From the NCBI GenBank assembly GCA_036250225.1, contig JAPZLL010000002.1, forward strand, positions 124,001 to 188,000: a stretch of 64,000 bases of DNA, read 5' to 3'. Both the position numbers and the translations under genes were made by a program. Below the pieces are notes generated by a model. The model did not search any database. It had not been told where the DNA came from and was given only the letters and a program-made list of their open reading frames with translations. This document shows, piece after piece, positions 12,001-22,534 of the stretch (positions are counted from its first letter, which is position 1; every line of letters begins with the position of its first letter). Origin of the DNA: Cercophora sp. LCS_1. Its lineage: Eukaryota; Ascomycota; Sordariomycetes; Sordariales; Lasiosphaeriaceae.

Positions 12001-15000
12001 CCGTGGGCAGCGAGGAGGCGGCGCAGCCTTTGGTTCCCATTGTCACTCCCGATGAGCCCGTTCATCATGCGTACTTGGAGCATGAGCCGCTGTTTGACTA
12101 TGAGGCGCATCGCAAGAGGGCCAAGACGAGGGAGTTGGAGGCGAGTGAGGTTGAGCCAGTCATTTTCGCGAGGGAGAGTGCGACGAGCTTTTTGGAGAAG
12201 GATGCGGTACCTGTTGAACCCATCCCGTCTGTTGAGCCAACTTGGCCAGTTGAGCCCATTGAGCCAATTGAGGTGACCAAGGAAGAACCGTCAAGACACG
12301 AAGAAAGAGAAATGGCTGCCGAGTTTTTGGAGGAGACGGCGAAAGAGGTGGAACCTGAGATCACGCCAGTCGTCATGCCGGTCGAAATCTCGGAACCGTC
12401 GAGGCATATATCGCGCGAACTCGCGGCTGATTTTACCGAGAGCAAGTCGTCGGTTATTATGGATGAGACTCCCGCCGAAAAGCCGTCGGAGAGAGCCCTC
12501 GCACGTGAGGCGGCTGCAGAGTTCATCGAGTGTGGTGTGGAGAAGGAGAAGGAGAGCGATGCGGTGGCTGCTGCCGTGGCGGGCGTGGCGGGCGTGGCGT
12601 TGGCTGGAAAGATCGGGGGGAAGAAGAAGAAGAAGGGGAGGAAGGGAGGAGTTGTTGATAAGAGGACTGAGAGGGAGGATGTGTTTGATGATGCGGCGTT
12701 GTGGGAGGGTGCTGAAAAGAGGGTCGTGGAGGATACAGGGGGCGCGGATGTGGGTGGTTTCTGGGGGATTGACGAGAAGAAGGAAGATGAGAAAGAGTTA
12801 AAGCTGGATGAAGAGAAGGCGGAACACATTCCAGTTGACGAGCCAGTTGTTGAGAAGGTTGAGAAGGAAGCGGATGAGAAGGAAGAGGACATGCTTGTGG
12901 ATGAGCCAGAGAAGGCAGCCATTTTGGAACCCGTTGTGGTCCCTGAACCCCAACCCGAGCTGGAGGAGATGGTCGCTGAGAAGCTAACGACGCCAGAGCC
13001 GGAGAGGATGGTCACAGTGGAACCGGTTGAGAGGATGATTGTGGAGGAGCCTATCACTCCCGAGCTGGAGATGGAGAGGACCATGAGAACACCAGAGCCG
13101 CTCAAGAGAAGCATCATGCCTGAGCCAACACAGACGATGGACAGAAGCATCACCCCTGAACCAGTACTTACGGAGAGAAGCATTACACCTGCACCGGCAC
13201 CGCAGACTACAGAACGGAGCATCACCACCGAGGTAGCACCGCAGACCACGGAGAGAAGCCTGGGGATCCTAGAGCCAGCCCGAGACAAGACACCCGAGCC
13301 GGAGCCACATATCACGGAGAGGCAACTGACACCCGAACCATCGGTGGTACACAGAAACATCACTCCGGAGCCAGAGGCACATATTACCGAGAGGCGCTTG
13401 CAGACACCTAAGCCAGAGCCGGTCAGACGCGCCCCCAAAGTCGAATCACGAGCAACAGAGCTGGGCCGTCAGGATTCCGAGACAGTCCCCAGAGCGGTCA
13501 GAGAGGGTCGAGCTATGGAACGCGAGAAGAAACAGCGCAAAGAACAGTCACAGTCACCGGAGCCAGTCCAACGATCCTTTTCCTTCCCCGACGACATTGC
13601 AGACGAAGAGGCCTTCACCACCAGAGACATCAAGGCTGACAAGGACAAGAAGGCAGATGCGCCAATGATCACACTCCCTCGCGTGTCCAGCATCTCCGAC
13701 TTTATGCGCTCTGTCTCCAGCCTTCCACCCGTCCAAGAGGAGATGTCGTCCGACGAAGAGCCGGTCAAGCAGCCCAAAGCCAAGCGAGCCTCGCGGGGAC
13801 CGACAACGCCCAACATCAACCGAGACAGCGGCTTCAGCTCCAATTCGCCCCATGTCTCCCGACACCTGCAGCCAGAACACGAGGGCCTGCGCGATAGCGG
13901 TGTGCATCTCGAGAGCACGCCCGGCAAGCACGACGGCAAACACAGCAGCGCCCACAGCTTCGACCGAGACCACAGCCCGTTGCGTCGGTCGCCGTTGGCT
14001 GCCGATGTGGAGCGGAGCGTTGCGACGCCGGGGTCCAGAAAGCTTGGCCCCGGAACGCCCCGCCTCAGAGAACCTTCACCGCCTCCGCGCACGCCAGAGC
14101 CCGAAAAACTAGGCGTCCGAAAGCGGGTGACTGAGGCATCAACCTCGACGCTAACACCACCAATTGTGCGCGCTGCGACGGGCGGTGTCGCGGCCAGCCC
14201 TTTGATTGGTGCAGCCGCCCGCAGCGTGTCGGACCAATCACGCGGGCCGACCAGGTCAACACCGGACCCCACACCGCGTCGGTCGGCGTCCAATACCAGC
14301 CTCGCTCGTCTGCGCACGCCCGAGCCGTTGCGGCCTGACAGCCCAGGCAGCCTCCGGTCGTTCACGGGCACGCCCCCACTGCGACGGGTCGACAGGCGGG
14401 TGAGTGGCGATCTGCGGTCCGTGTCCCTCAGCCAACGGGAAGCACCCGCCAAGGCCGAATCTTCCTCTTCCACCGCTGCTGGGTTTGCAGCTGTTGCAGC
14501 TGGAGCCGCCGCACTGGGCGCCCTGGGGGCCATTGCTTCTTCATCCAACAATTCGACCACGCCCGTCGCCAACGAAGGTCGTGCCCGCACCAGGGACATG
14601 ACCGACGTTTTCGTGAGTTTTTTGTCTCCCATCGGAGTGATCGTTTACTGACAGCGCAGGATGGCTTCGGCGAGGGCCGTATCGGCTCCCCGCGCTCACC
14701 GACTCGTCCGCACAGCATGCGTCGCCGACAGAGCATGCAGGTGTTGGAGCTCGAAAACCGCGTCGACCAACTGCTCGCCGAAAACCGCGCACTTGCCGAT
14801 GCTCAAGCCAAGGCTGAGTCACAGCTGACCCACTCCAAGGCCACCGCCGTGGCCGAGCGCGACACCGAGATCGAGTCGCTGCGGCGCATGCTGCACGAAG
14901 CCCAGGACGTCATCGAGCGTCTGAAGCAAACAAACGAGGGCCTTCGCAGCTCGACGTCGGCCATCGCCGTCAAGCACCACGAGGAGGTGCGTCGTCTCGA

Positions 15001-16186
15001 GACGGCAAACGCCCAGACAAGCAAGGAGCTCGATGCCGTTCGCGGCGCCGCCGCCCAGCACGCCCACCTCGTGCACGACAAGGACAGGGAGATTGCCAGC
15101 CTCCGAGCCCAATTGGAGGCTTCCAAGGAAGAGATTATCAAGCTGCAAGAGCAGATCCTAAGGACGACCACGCCTGACGATGGCGGCGACTTCCTGGATC
15201 TCCACGATGTCGACTACTTTGACCACCGGTGCCAGCAGCTGTGCGCCCACGTCCAACAATGGGTGCTGCGCTTCTCCAAGTTCAGCGACATGCGCGCGTG
15301 CCGGTTGACGTCAGAAATCAACGACGAGAAGCTCATCGACCGTCTCGATAACGCCGTGCTCGATGGTTCCGACGTCGACGTCTATCTGAGTGACCGCGTC
15401 CGCCGCCGCGACATTTTCATGTCCATGACCACCACCATGATCTGGGAGTTTGTGTTTACACGCTACCTCTTCGGCATGGACCGCGAGCAGCGCCAAAAGC
15501 TCAAGACGCTCGAGAAGCAGCTGCTAGACGTCGGTCCCCCGCAGGCCGTCCGCCAGTGGCGCGCCATCACACTGACACTCCTCTCGCGGCGTCCCTCGTT
15601 CAAGAAGCAGCGTGACCAGGACACCGAGGCCGTCGTTCAAGCCATTCTCGACTCGCTCGGCAAGATCCTGCCACCCCCCTCCAACCTAGAAGACCAGATC
15701 CAAACACAGCTAAGGCGTGTTGTGCGCGAAGCCGTCGGACTGGCGATTGAGATGCGCTGCCAAAAGGCAGAGTACATGATGCTGCCGCCGTTGCAGCCAG
15801 AGTATGATGACACAGGGGAGTTGACAGAGACGGTCACGTTTAACGCTGCGCTGATGAATGAGCGGAGCGGTGACGCCTCGCTGTCGAATGAAGATTTGGA
15901 AACGGCGGGGTCTACGGTCCGCGTCGTGCTGTTCCCGCTCGTGGTGCGCAAGGGCGATGAGAATGGTGTTGGAGAGGACGAGATTGTGGTTTGTCCTGCG
16001 CAGGTGCTCGTGGCGAAGCCGTCGACGCCGGGGAAGAAGGTGCGCATGGCCACGCCGAGCTCGGATGCGGGTGGTGTCAGTCTCTTTTCGAGGAGTCCTG
16101 CGCCTGGGAGCACGAGGAGTCCGGCTCCGGGGAGTACGAGGAGTGGGAGGCCGGGGAAGAGCGATGTTAGTATGGGGGAGTACTGA
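1..16186 (+). CDS. lah: Giant lysine-block repeat protein, leashin (LAH)-like; 5' end lies outside the window
   Basis: Exons read 1-970, 1042-3333, 3375-14612 and 14660-16186, joined in frame by introns with clear donors (gtacga, gtaagc, gtgagt). At least 5,340 residues are visible and no start codon lies in the window. Order of parts: a Q tract (about 927-947) and the first lysine block; about 35 lysine-rich blocks such as KKSKKDKKKKGK spaced roughly 60-120 residues apart in an acidic P/E/V/A-rich chain (to about 11.8 kb); two other repeat types (12.1-12.55 and 13.0-13.4 kb); a Ser/Arg/Pro-rich tail; a coiled coil (14.72-15.17 kb); a compact domain rich in W, F and C (about 15.19-16.0 kb). 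Leashin proteins, called involucrin repeat proteins in aspergilli, combine a giant variable repeat middle with a conserved C-terminus and tether Woronin bodies to the septal pore or cell cortex. The LAH identity is inferred from this architecture; the Woronin-body-binding N-terminal part would lie upstream. Repeats make assembly collapse possible. Confidence 0.75.
847..11820 (+). repeat. Coding array of lysine-rich blocks in an acidic spacer
   Basis: About 35 units, one in exon 1, about eight around exon 2 and the start of exon 3, and about 26 in the rest of exon 3. The later units share a core of acidic residue, Trp, two or three residues, PAKKSKKDKKK, then a small insert ending in K-A or G-P-E. 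Seven late units keep the Trp before PAKK (for example WALPAKKSKK and WAMPAKKSKK). Middle units replace the core with KKGKKNKKKKGSK followed by an acidic dipeptide. One unit near 9.1 kb is reduced to QGSK. The two sub-families occupy different parts of the array, which suggests local amplification. Confidence 0.85.
5371..5421 (+). other. Candidate 51-nt in-frame intron inside the giant exon
   Basis: The stretch starts with a perfect GTATGT donor, carries GAGCTAAC as a branch site eleven bases before the acceptor, and ends TCGTCAG. Its length is a multiple of three and it contains no stop, so it reads through as 17 residues including Met, Phe, Cys and His, unlike the P/E/V/A chain on both sides. 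Removing it gives EATPPVPVE, which matches the neighbouring repeats. It is either a constitutive intron that gene finders will miss or a retained/alternative one. Confidence 0.7.
12100..12545 (+). repeat. Second repeat type: RE-x-AA-x-F-hE units
   Basis: Four imperfect units of about 30 residues: REMAAEFLEE, RELAADFTES and REAAAEFIEC, each preceded by P-S and an Arg-rich stretch, plus a weaker first unit (ARESATSFLEK). They separate the lysine-block array from an Ala/Gly-rich hydrophobic segment. Confidence 0.7.
13000..13425 (+). repeat. Third repeat type: ERSITPEP units
   Basis: About nine units of 14-18 residues built on [T]ERSITPEP with variants such as DRSITPEPV, ERSITPAPA, ERQLTPEPS and HRNITPEPE. 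Each holds a Ser/Thr-Pro site, so the segment looks like a phosphorylation-prone linker. This is read directly from the translation; the role is inferred. Confidence 0.75.
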
Positions 16187-17305
16187 GCGTCCTGAATCCT
16201 GGGATGGGGAGTTGATTGAATTGATTTGATTTGAGCTGGTGGGAGTTGCTTTGGGTTGATTCATTGGGATTGATCGGGTTGATCATCGGATCGGATCGGA
16301 TCGGGTTGTATTTGGATGGATTGGAAGGGGAGCTTACATGGCAAAGCGTGGGATACCTACATACCGGGAGTTTTTTGTCCTTCTCTAAGGTTTTCCTTGC
16401 GTACCTGTCTGTCTGTCTGTCTGTCGTTTGGTAATCTATTTCCTCTGTTTGTATTCCTTCTTGTTTCTACTCATTGGTCATTTGTATTCCTTTTCTGTTA
16501 TTTGTCGTTTGTATTCACTATGCTTGTTTGTTTTGTTCTTTGTCGGTTGTATTCCGAATTCCGTGCTCTCGAGGCTTGGGGCTTGCGGCTTGGGGGGAAA
16601 AGAAAATCGTGTGTTCGTGTTTACCGAGTCATAGACGGAACGGGGTGGCGCCCTTGTTATCGGTGATGACTTATGAATTATGACGATTTTTTTTTTTTTC
16701 CAGATAGGTGATAGTAATGGATTGAGTATTGAGCAATTGTTTGTGCTGGGTGATGTGGATGTGTGATATGTGGGGCATAATGGGCATTGAAGACGGCGGA
16801 TGGGAGCCGCGATGAGGTGCGATGGGGATGGAGATGATGGGCTGGATGATAAAGTGAGGTTGGGGCCATTGGGATTGAGGAGTAGAATCGCGGGATTCAT
16901 CCGGGTTGCGGGCATTTATGGAACGGCTGCTGGGCAATGTCTGTGAGCTGTCGAATTTATTGAACTGATCCATGGGATTAAACAGGCGTGCTATCTGCCG
17001 TCGACCTTGACGGTCGGGGATGCTTGGCATCCATGGTGGCGTGGACTTCAGACCAAGTCTATGAGAGGGCTTGCAATTCCGTCCCATCAATCCCCTTGAA
17101 ACATTGACCCAAACCCAAATCATACCTCTCCATTCTTTTCTCATCCAAATCCCAAGTAAAAGTGCGTGACTCGACTCCAATCTGCAACCTTGATGGCTGG
17201 CATCAATCGCCTGGTGGCAACCAAGGGTTAGGGTCCCTAAATCCCATCCCCTCCACATGGGATTTTGCCCTTCACGAGCCCAACTCCCAATGGAACCAAC
17301 CCACC
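16187..17305. other. Intergenic: leashin 3' flank and dus2 upstream region
   Basis: No gene is supported. The stretch has short direct repeats: a GATCG-type run near 16272-16305 and a CTGT run near 16402-16425. T-rich sequence follows from 16430 to 16560. A T homopolymer of 13 lies near 16687. The last 200 bases are C/A-rich, as is common just upstream of fungal start codons. Confidence 0.6.
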
Positions 17306-18640
17306 ATGCGCACAACACAATGCCTCCGTCCCATCCGCCACCACCTCACCCGCCTCCTGCACGCAACAACACACCCATTCCAAACTAACCACAAAATGCC
17401 GACGCCTGTCCCCATCCCGCCCAACGGCGTCGACTACCGCGGCAAACTCGTCCTCGCCCCCATGGTCCGATCCGGCGAGCTCCCCTCGCGCCTAACAGCC
17501 CTCTCCTACGGCGCCGATCTAGTCTGGGGCCCCGAAACCGTCGACCGAGCCCTAATCGGCACCGTCCGCCGAATCAATACCCGCACAGGCATGGTGGAAT
17601 ACACCCGTCTGCCATCCAACCAAACGCACACGCACGATCCGAACCAGGGAATCGAAAACGTCATCTACAGGCTCGATCCCGTGCGAGAAAAACACAAGCT
17701 CATTTTTCAGTTGGGCACATCAGATGCCGAGCGCGCCGTCGCTGCCGCACGGATTGTGGCGGGCGATGTAGCGGGGATTGACGTCAACGCAGGGTGTCCC
17801 AAGCCGTTTAGCACAAGCGGGGGCATGGGCGCTGCGTTGCTAAAGGCGCCGGAAAAGCTGGCGGGGATACTGGAGGCTTTGGTTGGGGCTATTGTGCCGG
17901 AGCATGGGGTCGGGATAAGTGTCAAGATACGGTTGTTGGAAACGGCCGAGGAGACGGAGCTTTTGGTGCGGAGGCTTGTGAGGACGGGAATCACGGGTCT
18001 TACGATCCATTGTCGGACTACGCCCATGCGGCCGAGGGAACGGGCGATACGCGGTCAGTTGAGGATGGTTGCCGAGGTGTGTCGTGAGGCGGGGGTCGCG
18101 TGCGTGATGAACGGGGATGTGGAAAGTCGGGAGCAGGCGGAGCGGTTGATTGAGGAGTTTGGGGTGGACGGGGCGATGATTGCTACGGCTGCGGAGAAGA
18201 ATCCGAGCTGTTTCGCAAGGGGACCGCTGAGGAGCTGGAGGGAGGTGGTGGAGCGGTATGTGGTGTTCGCCATGGAGGTGGGCAATAAGATGGGGAATAC
18301 CAAGTTTATGCTGAACCAGATGGTGCCTGGACGGGAACAGGTGTTCAAGATGGTGGCGGGGTGCAAGGGGTATGAAGATCTGGTTACTGCGCTGGGCATG
18401 GGCGAGGAGGCGATTGCCAAGGCCAAAGAGGCGGATGCCGCTGATGGTTTTGCGCTTGCAAAGAGAGCGAGGGAGGAGGCAAAGAAGGAGGCTGCTAGAG
18501 TCAAGGCTGAGGAGAGGGCACGGGAGAGGGAAGCCTCGCTGAAGAGGAAGAGGGACGAGAGCCAGGGGGCGAGCCCGAACAAGAAGCTCGCAGACCAGGT
18601 CACCGAGATCAAGCCCGCCCCTGTCGCTAATGCCGCATAG
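17306..18640 (+). CDS. dus2: tRNA-dihydrouridine(20) synthase, Dus2/Smm1 family
   Basis: Single-exon gene. Dus2 uses FMN and NADPH to reduce uridine 20 in the D-loop of tRNAs. Counting from the second in-frame ATG (17396, protein of 414 residues), APMVRSGELP near residue 21 is the FMN-binding start of the TIM barrel, and NAGCPKPF places the catalytic Cys at residue 134. The segment SGGMGAALL and the later LTIHCRT and MNGDV strands fit Dus2 rather than Dus1, Dus3 or Dus4. A charged Ala/Arg/Lys/Glu helix and KRKR form the C-terminal tail. The first ATG (17306, 444 residues) adds 30 residues rich in Arg, His and Thr without acidic residues, resembling a mitochondrial presequence; both ATGs sit in acceptable contexts. 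The gene converges on ppe1 with 158 bp between stop codons. Confidence 0.93.
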   Translation: MRTTQCLRPIRHHLTRLLHATTHPFQTNHKMPTPVPIPPNGVDYRGKLVLAPMVRSGELPSRLTALSYGADLVWGPETVDRALIGTVRRINTRTGMVEYTRLPSNQTHTHDPNQGIENVIYRLDPVREKHKLIFQLGTSDAERAVAAARIVAGDVAGIDVNAGCPKPFSTSGGMGAALLKAPEKLAGILEALVGAIVPEHGVGISVKIRLLETAEETELLVRRLVRTGITGLTIHCRTTPMRPRERAIRGQLRMVAEVCREAGVACVMNGDVESREQAERLIEEFGVDGAMIATAAEKNPSCFARGPLRSWREVVERYVVFAMEVGNKMGNTKFMLNQMVPGREQVFKMVAGCKGYEDLVTALGMGEEAIAKAKEADAADGFALAKRAREEAKKEAARVKAEERAREREASLKRKRDESQGASPNKKLADQVTEIKPAPVANAA

Positions 18641-18798
18641 GCGAGAGTCTTGAGAGTGTACGATTATCTCTGGGCATATCTCAGCGTGGTGGCAGCATGG
18701 GTCAGCATGGTTGGCGCATATACAGTCTGGCTTATGATATCCCGTGAAGCGCATAGACACAATTAGACGATGTTCCACAAGTGTCACTGTCTGCCAAG

Positions 18799-20090
18799 TT
18801 ACACCCTCTTCCCCTGCGCCAGCAGCTCCGACACCTTGGGAGGCAACACGAAGGCGCTCCTGTCGTTTCTCCTGTAAAAGTCCACCAATGCAACGGCCGT
18901 CTTCTCCGGTAGATCCTCGTGTATGAAATGGCCCGCCTCTGGAAACACCTGCAATGCATATTTCCCTGCCACAGTCAGCCATCATCACCGCCGCGGAGGC
19001 ATACTCACCCTGCATCTGTCCAATCGTCAGCTCGGTATCCAACCGGTCCGTCCCCGCCAGCAACAGCATCTTGCCCCCTTTGGCCTCAAGAAACTTTTTG
19101 CTCAAGCCCACGAACCACCCTTCCCAGAACGGCTGCGTCCCTCCTAGATCCGTCCTCCACCGCCACGGCTTCCTCTCGTCGGTCCCCTGTGCCAACAGCG
19201 CCGGCACGCTCGTCCTCGCCGACACCGAGTTCCTGATGGTCCGCGACCGCACATGCCACTCAATGCCCTCTTTCAAACTCCCAAACCCCGTCGGTCGCGT
19301 CGACAGATACGTCTGCATGCTCTGCAGCGCATCCATCGCGCTGCCCTCCACCACGTCCAACACGGCGTAGCCAAGCAAGGACGCCCCTAACAGCCCGGCC
19401 TTGGCAAGGTCGGTCACCACCGCGCCGCCGAGGGAGTGGCCGACGAGAATAATCGGAGGCAGATCCGTCCACGACATGGCCTTTGCCGCAAGGGTGATGA
19501 CCTGGTGCAGGTCCGACGAGAGCGTGGAGAGGCCGAGATCGAGGGGCTCAGGGCTCGTGGTGGAGCCATGGCCGCGGGCGTCCGGCGAGAGTATGCCGGC
19601 GGTGGGCAGACGCTTGCGGATCTCGGAGGCGAGGACCGCAAATGACAGACCCGAGGAGCCGGCGCCGTGGTGCGTGACAAACAGAGGCCCCTTACCCACC
19701 GGTGAGGTGAGGTATGCGTGGTGGCTTGTGCTCGGGGATGTGGGCAGCGTCAGGTCGCGCTCAAAGTACGTCGTCCACGGTATGGGATCCAGCGTGCGGC
19801 CGGGCGGTATTCTGAGCGCGTCAGCTGGGCCACTCACATACAGCGCACCGCGAGGCTCACGCTAACGGACGGGCAAACAGGGCGCGGGAGGGAGATGGGA
19901 TGACAGTGCCGGTCGAGGAGACTGACGAAGACGACGCCGACGAGGAATCGTCGTCGAGATGGGCAGTCACTTCGGGGATTTCCAGATGGGGCGCTACAGC
20001 GTCCTCGTCGGCTTCGCTGAAGTTGGGCATGGTGCTCAGTTTGGCCTTGGCCCAGCGCCGTTGGAGGTCGCTCATGGCTTTTTCGCTCAT
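18799..20090 (-). CDS. ppe1: Protein phosphatase methylesterase 1 (PP2A demethylation)
   Basis: Exons (minus): 20090-19861, 19811-19009 and 18965-18799; introns of 49 nt (gtgagc) and 43 nt (gtgagt). The enzyme is an alpha/beta hydrolase that removes the methyl ester from the C-terminal Leu of the PP2A catalytic subunit. GHSLGG carries the nucleophile (about Ser198 if the second ATG is used), LLLAGTDRLDTEL the acidic residue, and EAGHFIHED the catalytic His, which lies in the last exon right after the second splice. The oxyanion region HHGAGSSG is also present. Two in-frame ATGs, 20090 and 20075, are possible; the second gives a 394-residue protein starting MSDLQRRWAK, a common start in fungal homologues as I recall them. 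A Ser-rich acidic linker precedes the hydrolase domain. Confidence 0.93.
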
Positions 20091-20250
20091 TGGAGGCCCG
20101 GCCCCCGATTCGGCGCGGTGACGTGGGCAATGTCGTGTTATGTCGGCGACATGCACGGCTGGTTTGTGAGACTTATCGCGAGGCAGAGATGGTCTGGAAG
20201 GCAGGAGTGAGTGAGCGGCTCATTCACAAAGCACTGCGCTCCACCCCGTA

Positions 20251-20340
20251 GAAAGGCGCGATCAATCGGCCTAGCGGCCCACCTGCGTGGCCAATCACCA
20301 CCGCCTGACCACTGATGCAACTCTCACCTCACCGAACCAG
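20251..20340 (+). repeat. Dispersed repeat family 1, copy A
   Basis: About 90 bases match 60358-60447 in the same orientation at roughly 80% by eye, sharing GCGCGATCAATC and CCGCCTGACCACTGATGCA. Neither copy is coding. Confidence 0.7.
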
Positions 20341-20731
20341 CGTTCTTCGTAGGGTCGGCTCGAAGTACTCAGACGGAGCAGCTTGGAACAGCTGCATCGG
20401 ATTGCAAGTTACGTGAGGGTCAATTCTTCAAGTTATATTCTTTCTCACGCGTGCCCGTCATGGGTCCTCAGCATCGTAATCGAGTCAAGCCGCCTTGCGG
20501 AAGCCCAAGTCGCAAGGTTCAGGTTCAATGAAGCTTCGGGGATGACCGTCTAATTAACATCAAAATTGCAGAGGCCGTCAAGCAGAAACCACATGGCAAC
20601 CACAGCAACCTTCTGACGAGCGCTTACTGTATATTCCATTGACGTCGGCTTCAACCTTGCCGGTGACTGTAATGATATGGATCCTGGTGACACCAAGCCC
20701 AGGGCTCAGCAAAGTTTGGGGCCAAGTCCGG

Positions 20732-20874
20732 GGCAAAATAAACGGCACGCAAAAGTGCCAAAGGGGATATCTATCCGCTGAAAGGGAGTACGTCCAATAT
20801 CCCAACGCATCACTCACAGCTTGAATGCCTAAATCTATTGAAAATGCATTGGGATTTACTTTTGATGCCGATTG
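20732..20874 (+). repeat. Dispersed repeat family 2, copy A
   Basis: About 143 bases align with 49280-49423 in the same orientation at roughly 70% by eye. Both start GGCAAAATAAACG, share a GGGATAT block, then GCATCACTCA and CTATTGAAAA. The copies differ by many substitutions and small indels. Likely the tail of an old transposable element. Confidence 0.65.
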
Positions 20875-21541
20875 GAACTGCACCTGGCTGACCCCCTCCC
20901 TTGAGTCCCTCACAAAAACTGGCGACACTAAAAAGCGCAGAGGACTGTTGATCTGAGATAGAGGAACCAACTGAATTTCTGAAGGCACAAAGGAATCTTC
21001 CAAAGGCCCTTATATATGATTTTAATCATTATATGTTTTTGTTTGTTTACGCCTTTGGGCAATGTGCCTACGCATTGATATTGTGTGAAGGGGGGTCCAG
21101 ATTGGACGCGTGCTCTTTTTTGCGCCCAGCCCAGCCCAGCCCTCTTCTAATGGCCTTGAGTGTTTGCGCTTTGCACTTGGACTTACCAGTGGTTATCCAT
21201 TGGGGAGTCATTGGAGACCCATTGGAGACGCTGCAGGTCCTCCTGGGCGTGCCTGAGTGTAAGGCTGGGAAGGAGCGTTGCCGAAGCATCTTGATCTCGC
21301 TATATTTAATTGACGTTCCTTCCACATTGGGAAGTTGTGATCTTCCAGATCGCGCGGCTTGAATTTGAGTGAAAGAGTGCTGGTCAAGAAATTCTCACTC
21401 CATCCCAGATGCAGAAGTTCCTTCCTTCTAAGGTTTTCGCAGCCTCTCAGGCGGCGTTCCTCCCCTTCTATGAATCAGCTGCAATTTGGCGGTTATACTC
21501 TTCTTATCCTTTCAACACCACTAGATCCTCTGTCCCTCAAC

Positions 21542-22045
21542 ATGACAGATCTCGCATCCAAGTATTGCTGCTACGCGAGTATTCCCAAGGCGCGAAGAAA
21601 CGAGATCGACACCCTCCTGGTCGAATTGGTGGTGAAAAAGAACCTCGTCAAGATTGATCTCGCCAAGCGGAGCATGAAGAGGCAGAGGGAAAAATGCTGG
21701 AAGAATGCCTTCGACGAGCACTGGAATACGGACAAGCCGTTTACCAAACCAACTCTCGAGAGACGCAAATTGGAGCAGAGTGGCAATAAGGTTGGCGTGC
21801 TTAATCGAGACCTCACAGACCAGCCAACCAAGCACCAACGTTGCGGCGTTCCTGTGTACCTTCACCCCCATATAAACTGGGAAGACACGCTGGGGCTCCA
21901 ACACATCAATGGCGCCCCCGCCGTTGTCAAGAACGAGCCGCTCCAAATGCGCACCGTGCTCTGTTCGAACACCAACTCGAGCCCGAAGACATCTCGAGCT
22001 TCAGCAGATCAAGAGATGAGTGGAGGTGCCACAACAGATCATTGA
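21542..22045 (+). CDS. Hypothetical protein, 167 residues
   Basis: Open frame from an ATG in good context (TCAACATGACA); the frame also stays open upstream to a second ATG at 21470. The protein is basic in its first half (KRSMKRQREKCWK) and has no recognised domain, signal peptide or membrane segment. No intron is needed. It lies in a repeat-rich stretch, so it may be a young or decayed gene. Confidence 0.35.
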   Translation: MTDLASKYCCYASIPKARRNEIDTLLVELVVKKNLVKIDLAKRSMKRQREKCWKNAFDEHWNTDKPFTKPTLERRKLEQSGNKVGVLNRDLTDQPTKHQRCGVPVYLHPHINWEDTLGLQHINGAPAVVKNEPLQMRTVLCSNTNSSPKTSRASADQEMSGGATTDH

Positions 22046-22534
22046 GCTCCATGCCTATGCTCGAAATCTGAGGATGGCGGAGGATCGGTCAAGGTCAGTG
22101 AAAATTACGTGTCACACACAGGCCACAGGGAAAAGACGAGATCGGGAGCAACAAGTATATTACTAACTGAACCGGAGGGAAAAAAAAAAAAAAGAAAACA
22201 ACCCCCCGGCCGAAACGGACAAAACCGTCTGGTGTAGCCCAGAGCCCATGGCTTGCTCGGAACCCTTTGGTCGCTTCAAAGGGTTCCAAACTCACCGCCT
22301 ACACACGCAAGCGATTGAGTCGCATCAAGGAGCCTTTGTGCGTAGGGTCGGATCCTGAGACTCCCCTAGAGTCTTTCGAGTCACATGGATCTCTCGAGCC
22401 TCGCGAGGAGGAAGGCGCGTGGCCCGTGGTAAAAGCATCATCTGGGACCGTAGTCCTTCGGATGCCTCCATTGTTACCAGTGACATTAGCCTCAACTTGA
22501 GCTTGTGCGGTTAACCGCTGCATCACTCATAGCC
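22046..22534. other. Intergenic between two weak genes
   Basis: Contains an A-rich run near 22181-22195 followed by CCCCCCGG. Nothing else recognised. Confidence 0.4.

Larger units (their letters stand above)
20091..21541. other. Intergenic with two dispersed repeat copies
   Basis: No gene is supported. The stretch holds the repeats at 20251-20340 and 20732-20874, both with second copies elsewhere in the window, and an AT-rich patch (21010-21050). The remainder shows nothing I can name. Confidence 0.5.

Noticed and set aside
17840..18965. Minus-strand frame continuing past the third exon of ppe1 through dus2
   Set aside because: The real ppe1 frame ends at 18799 after splicing; the rest is antisense to dus2.
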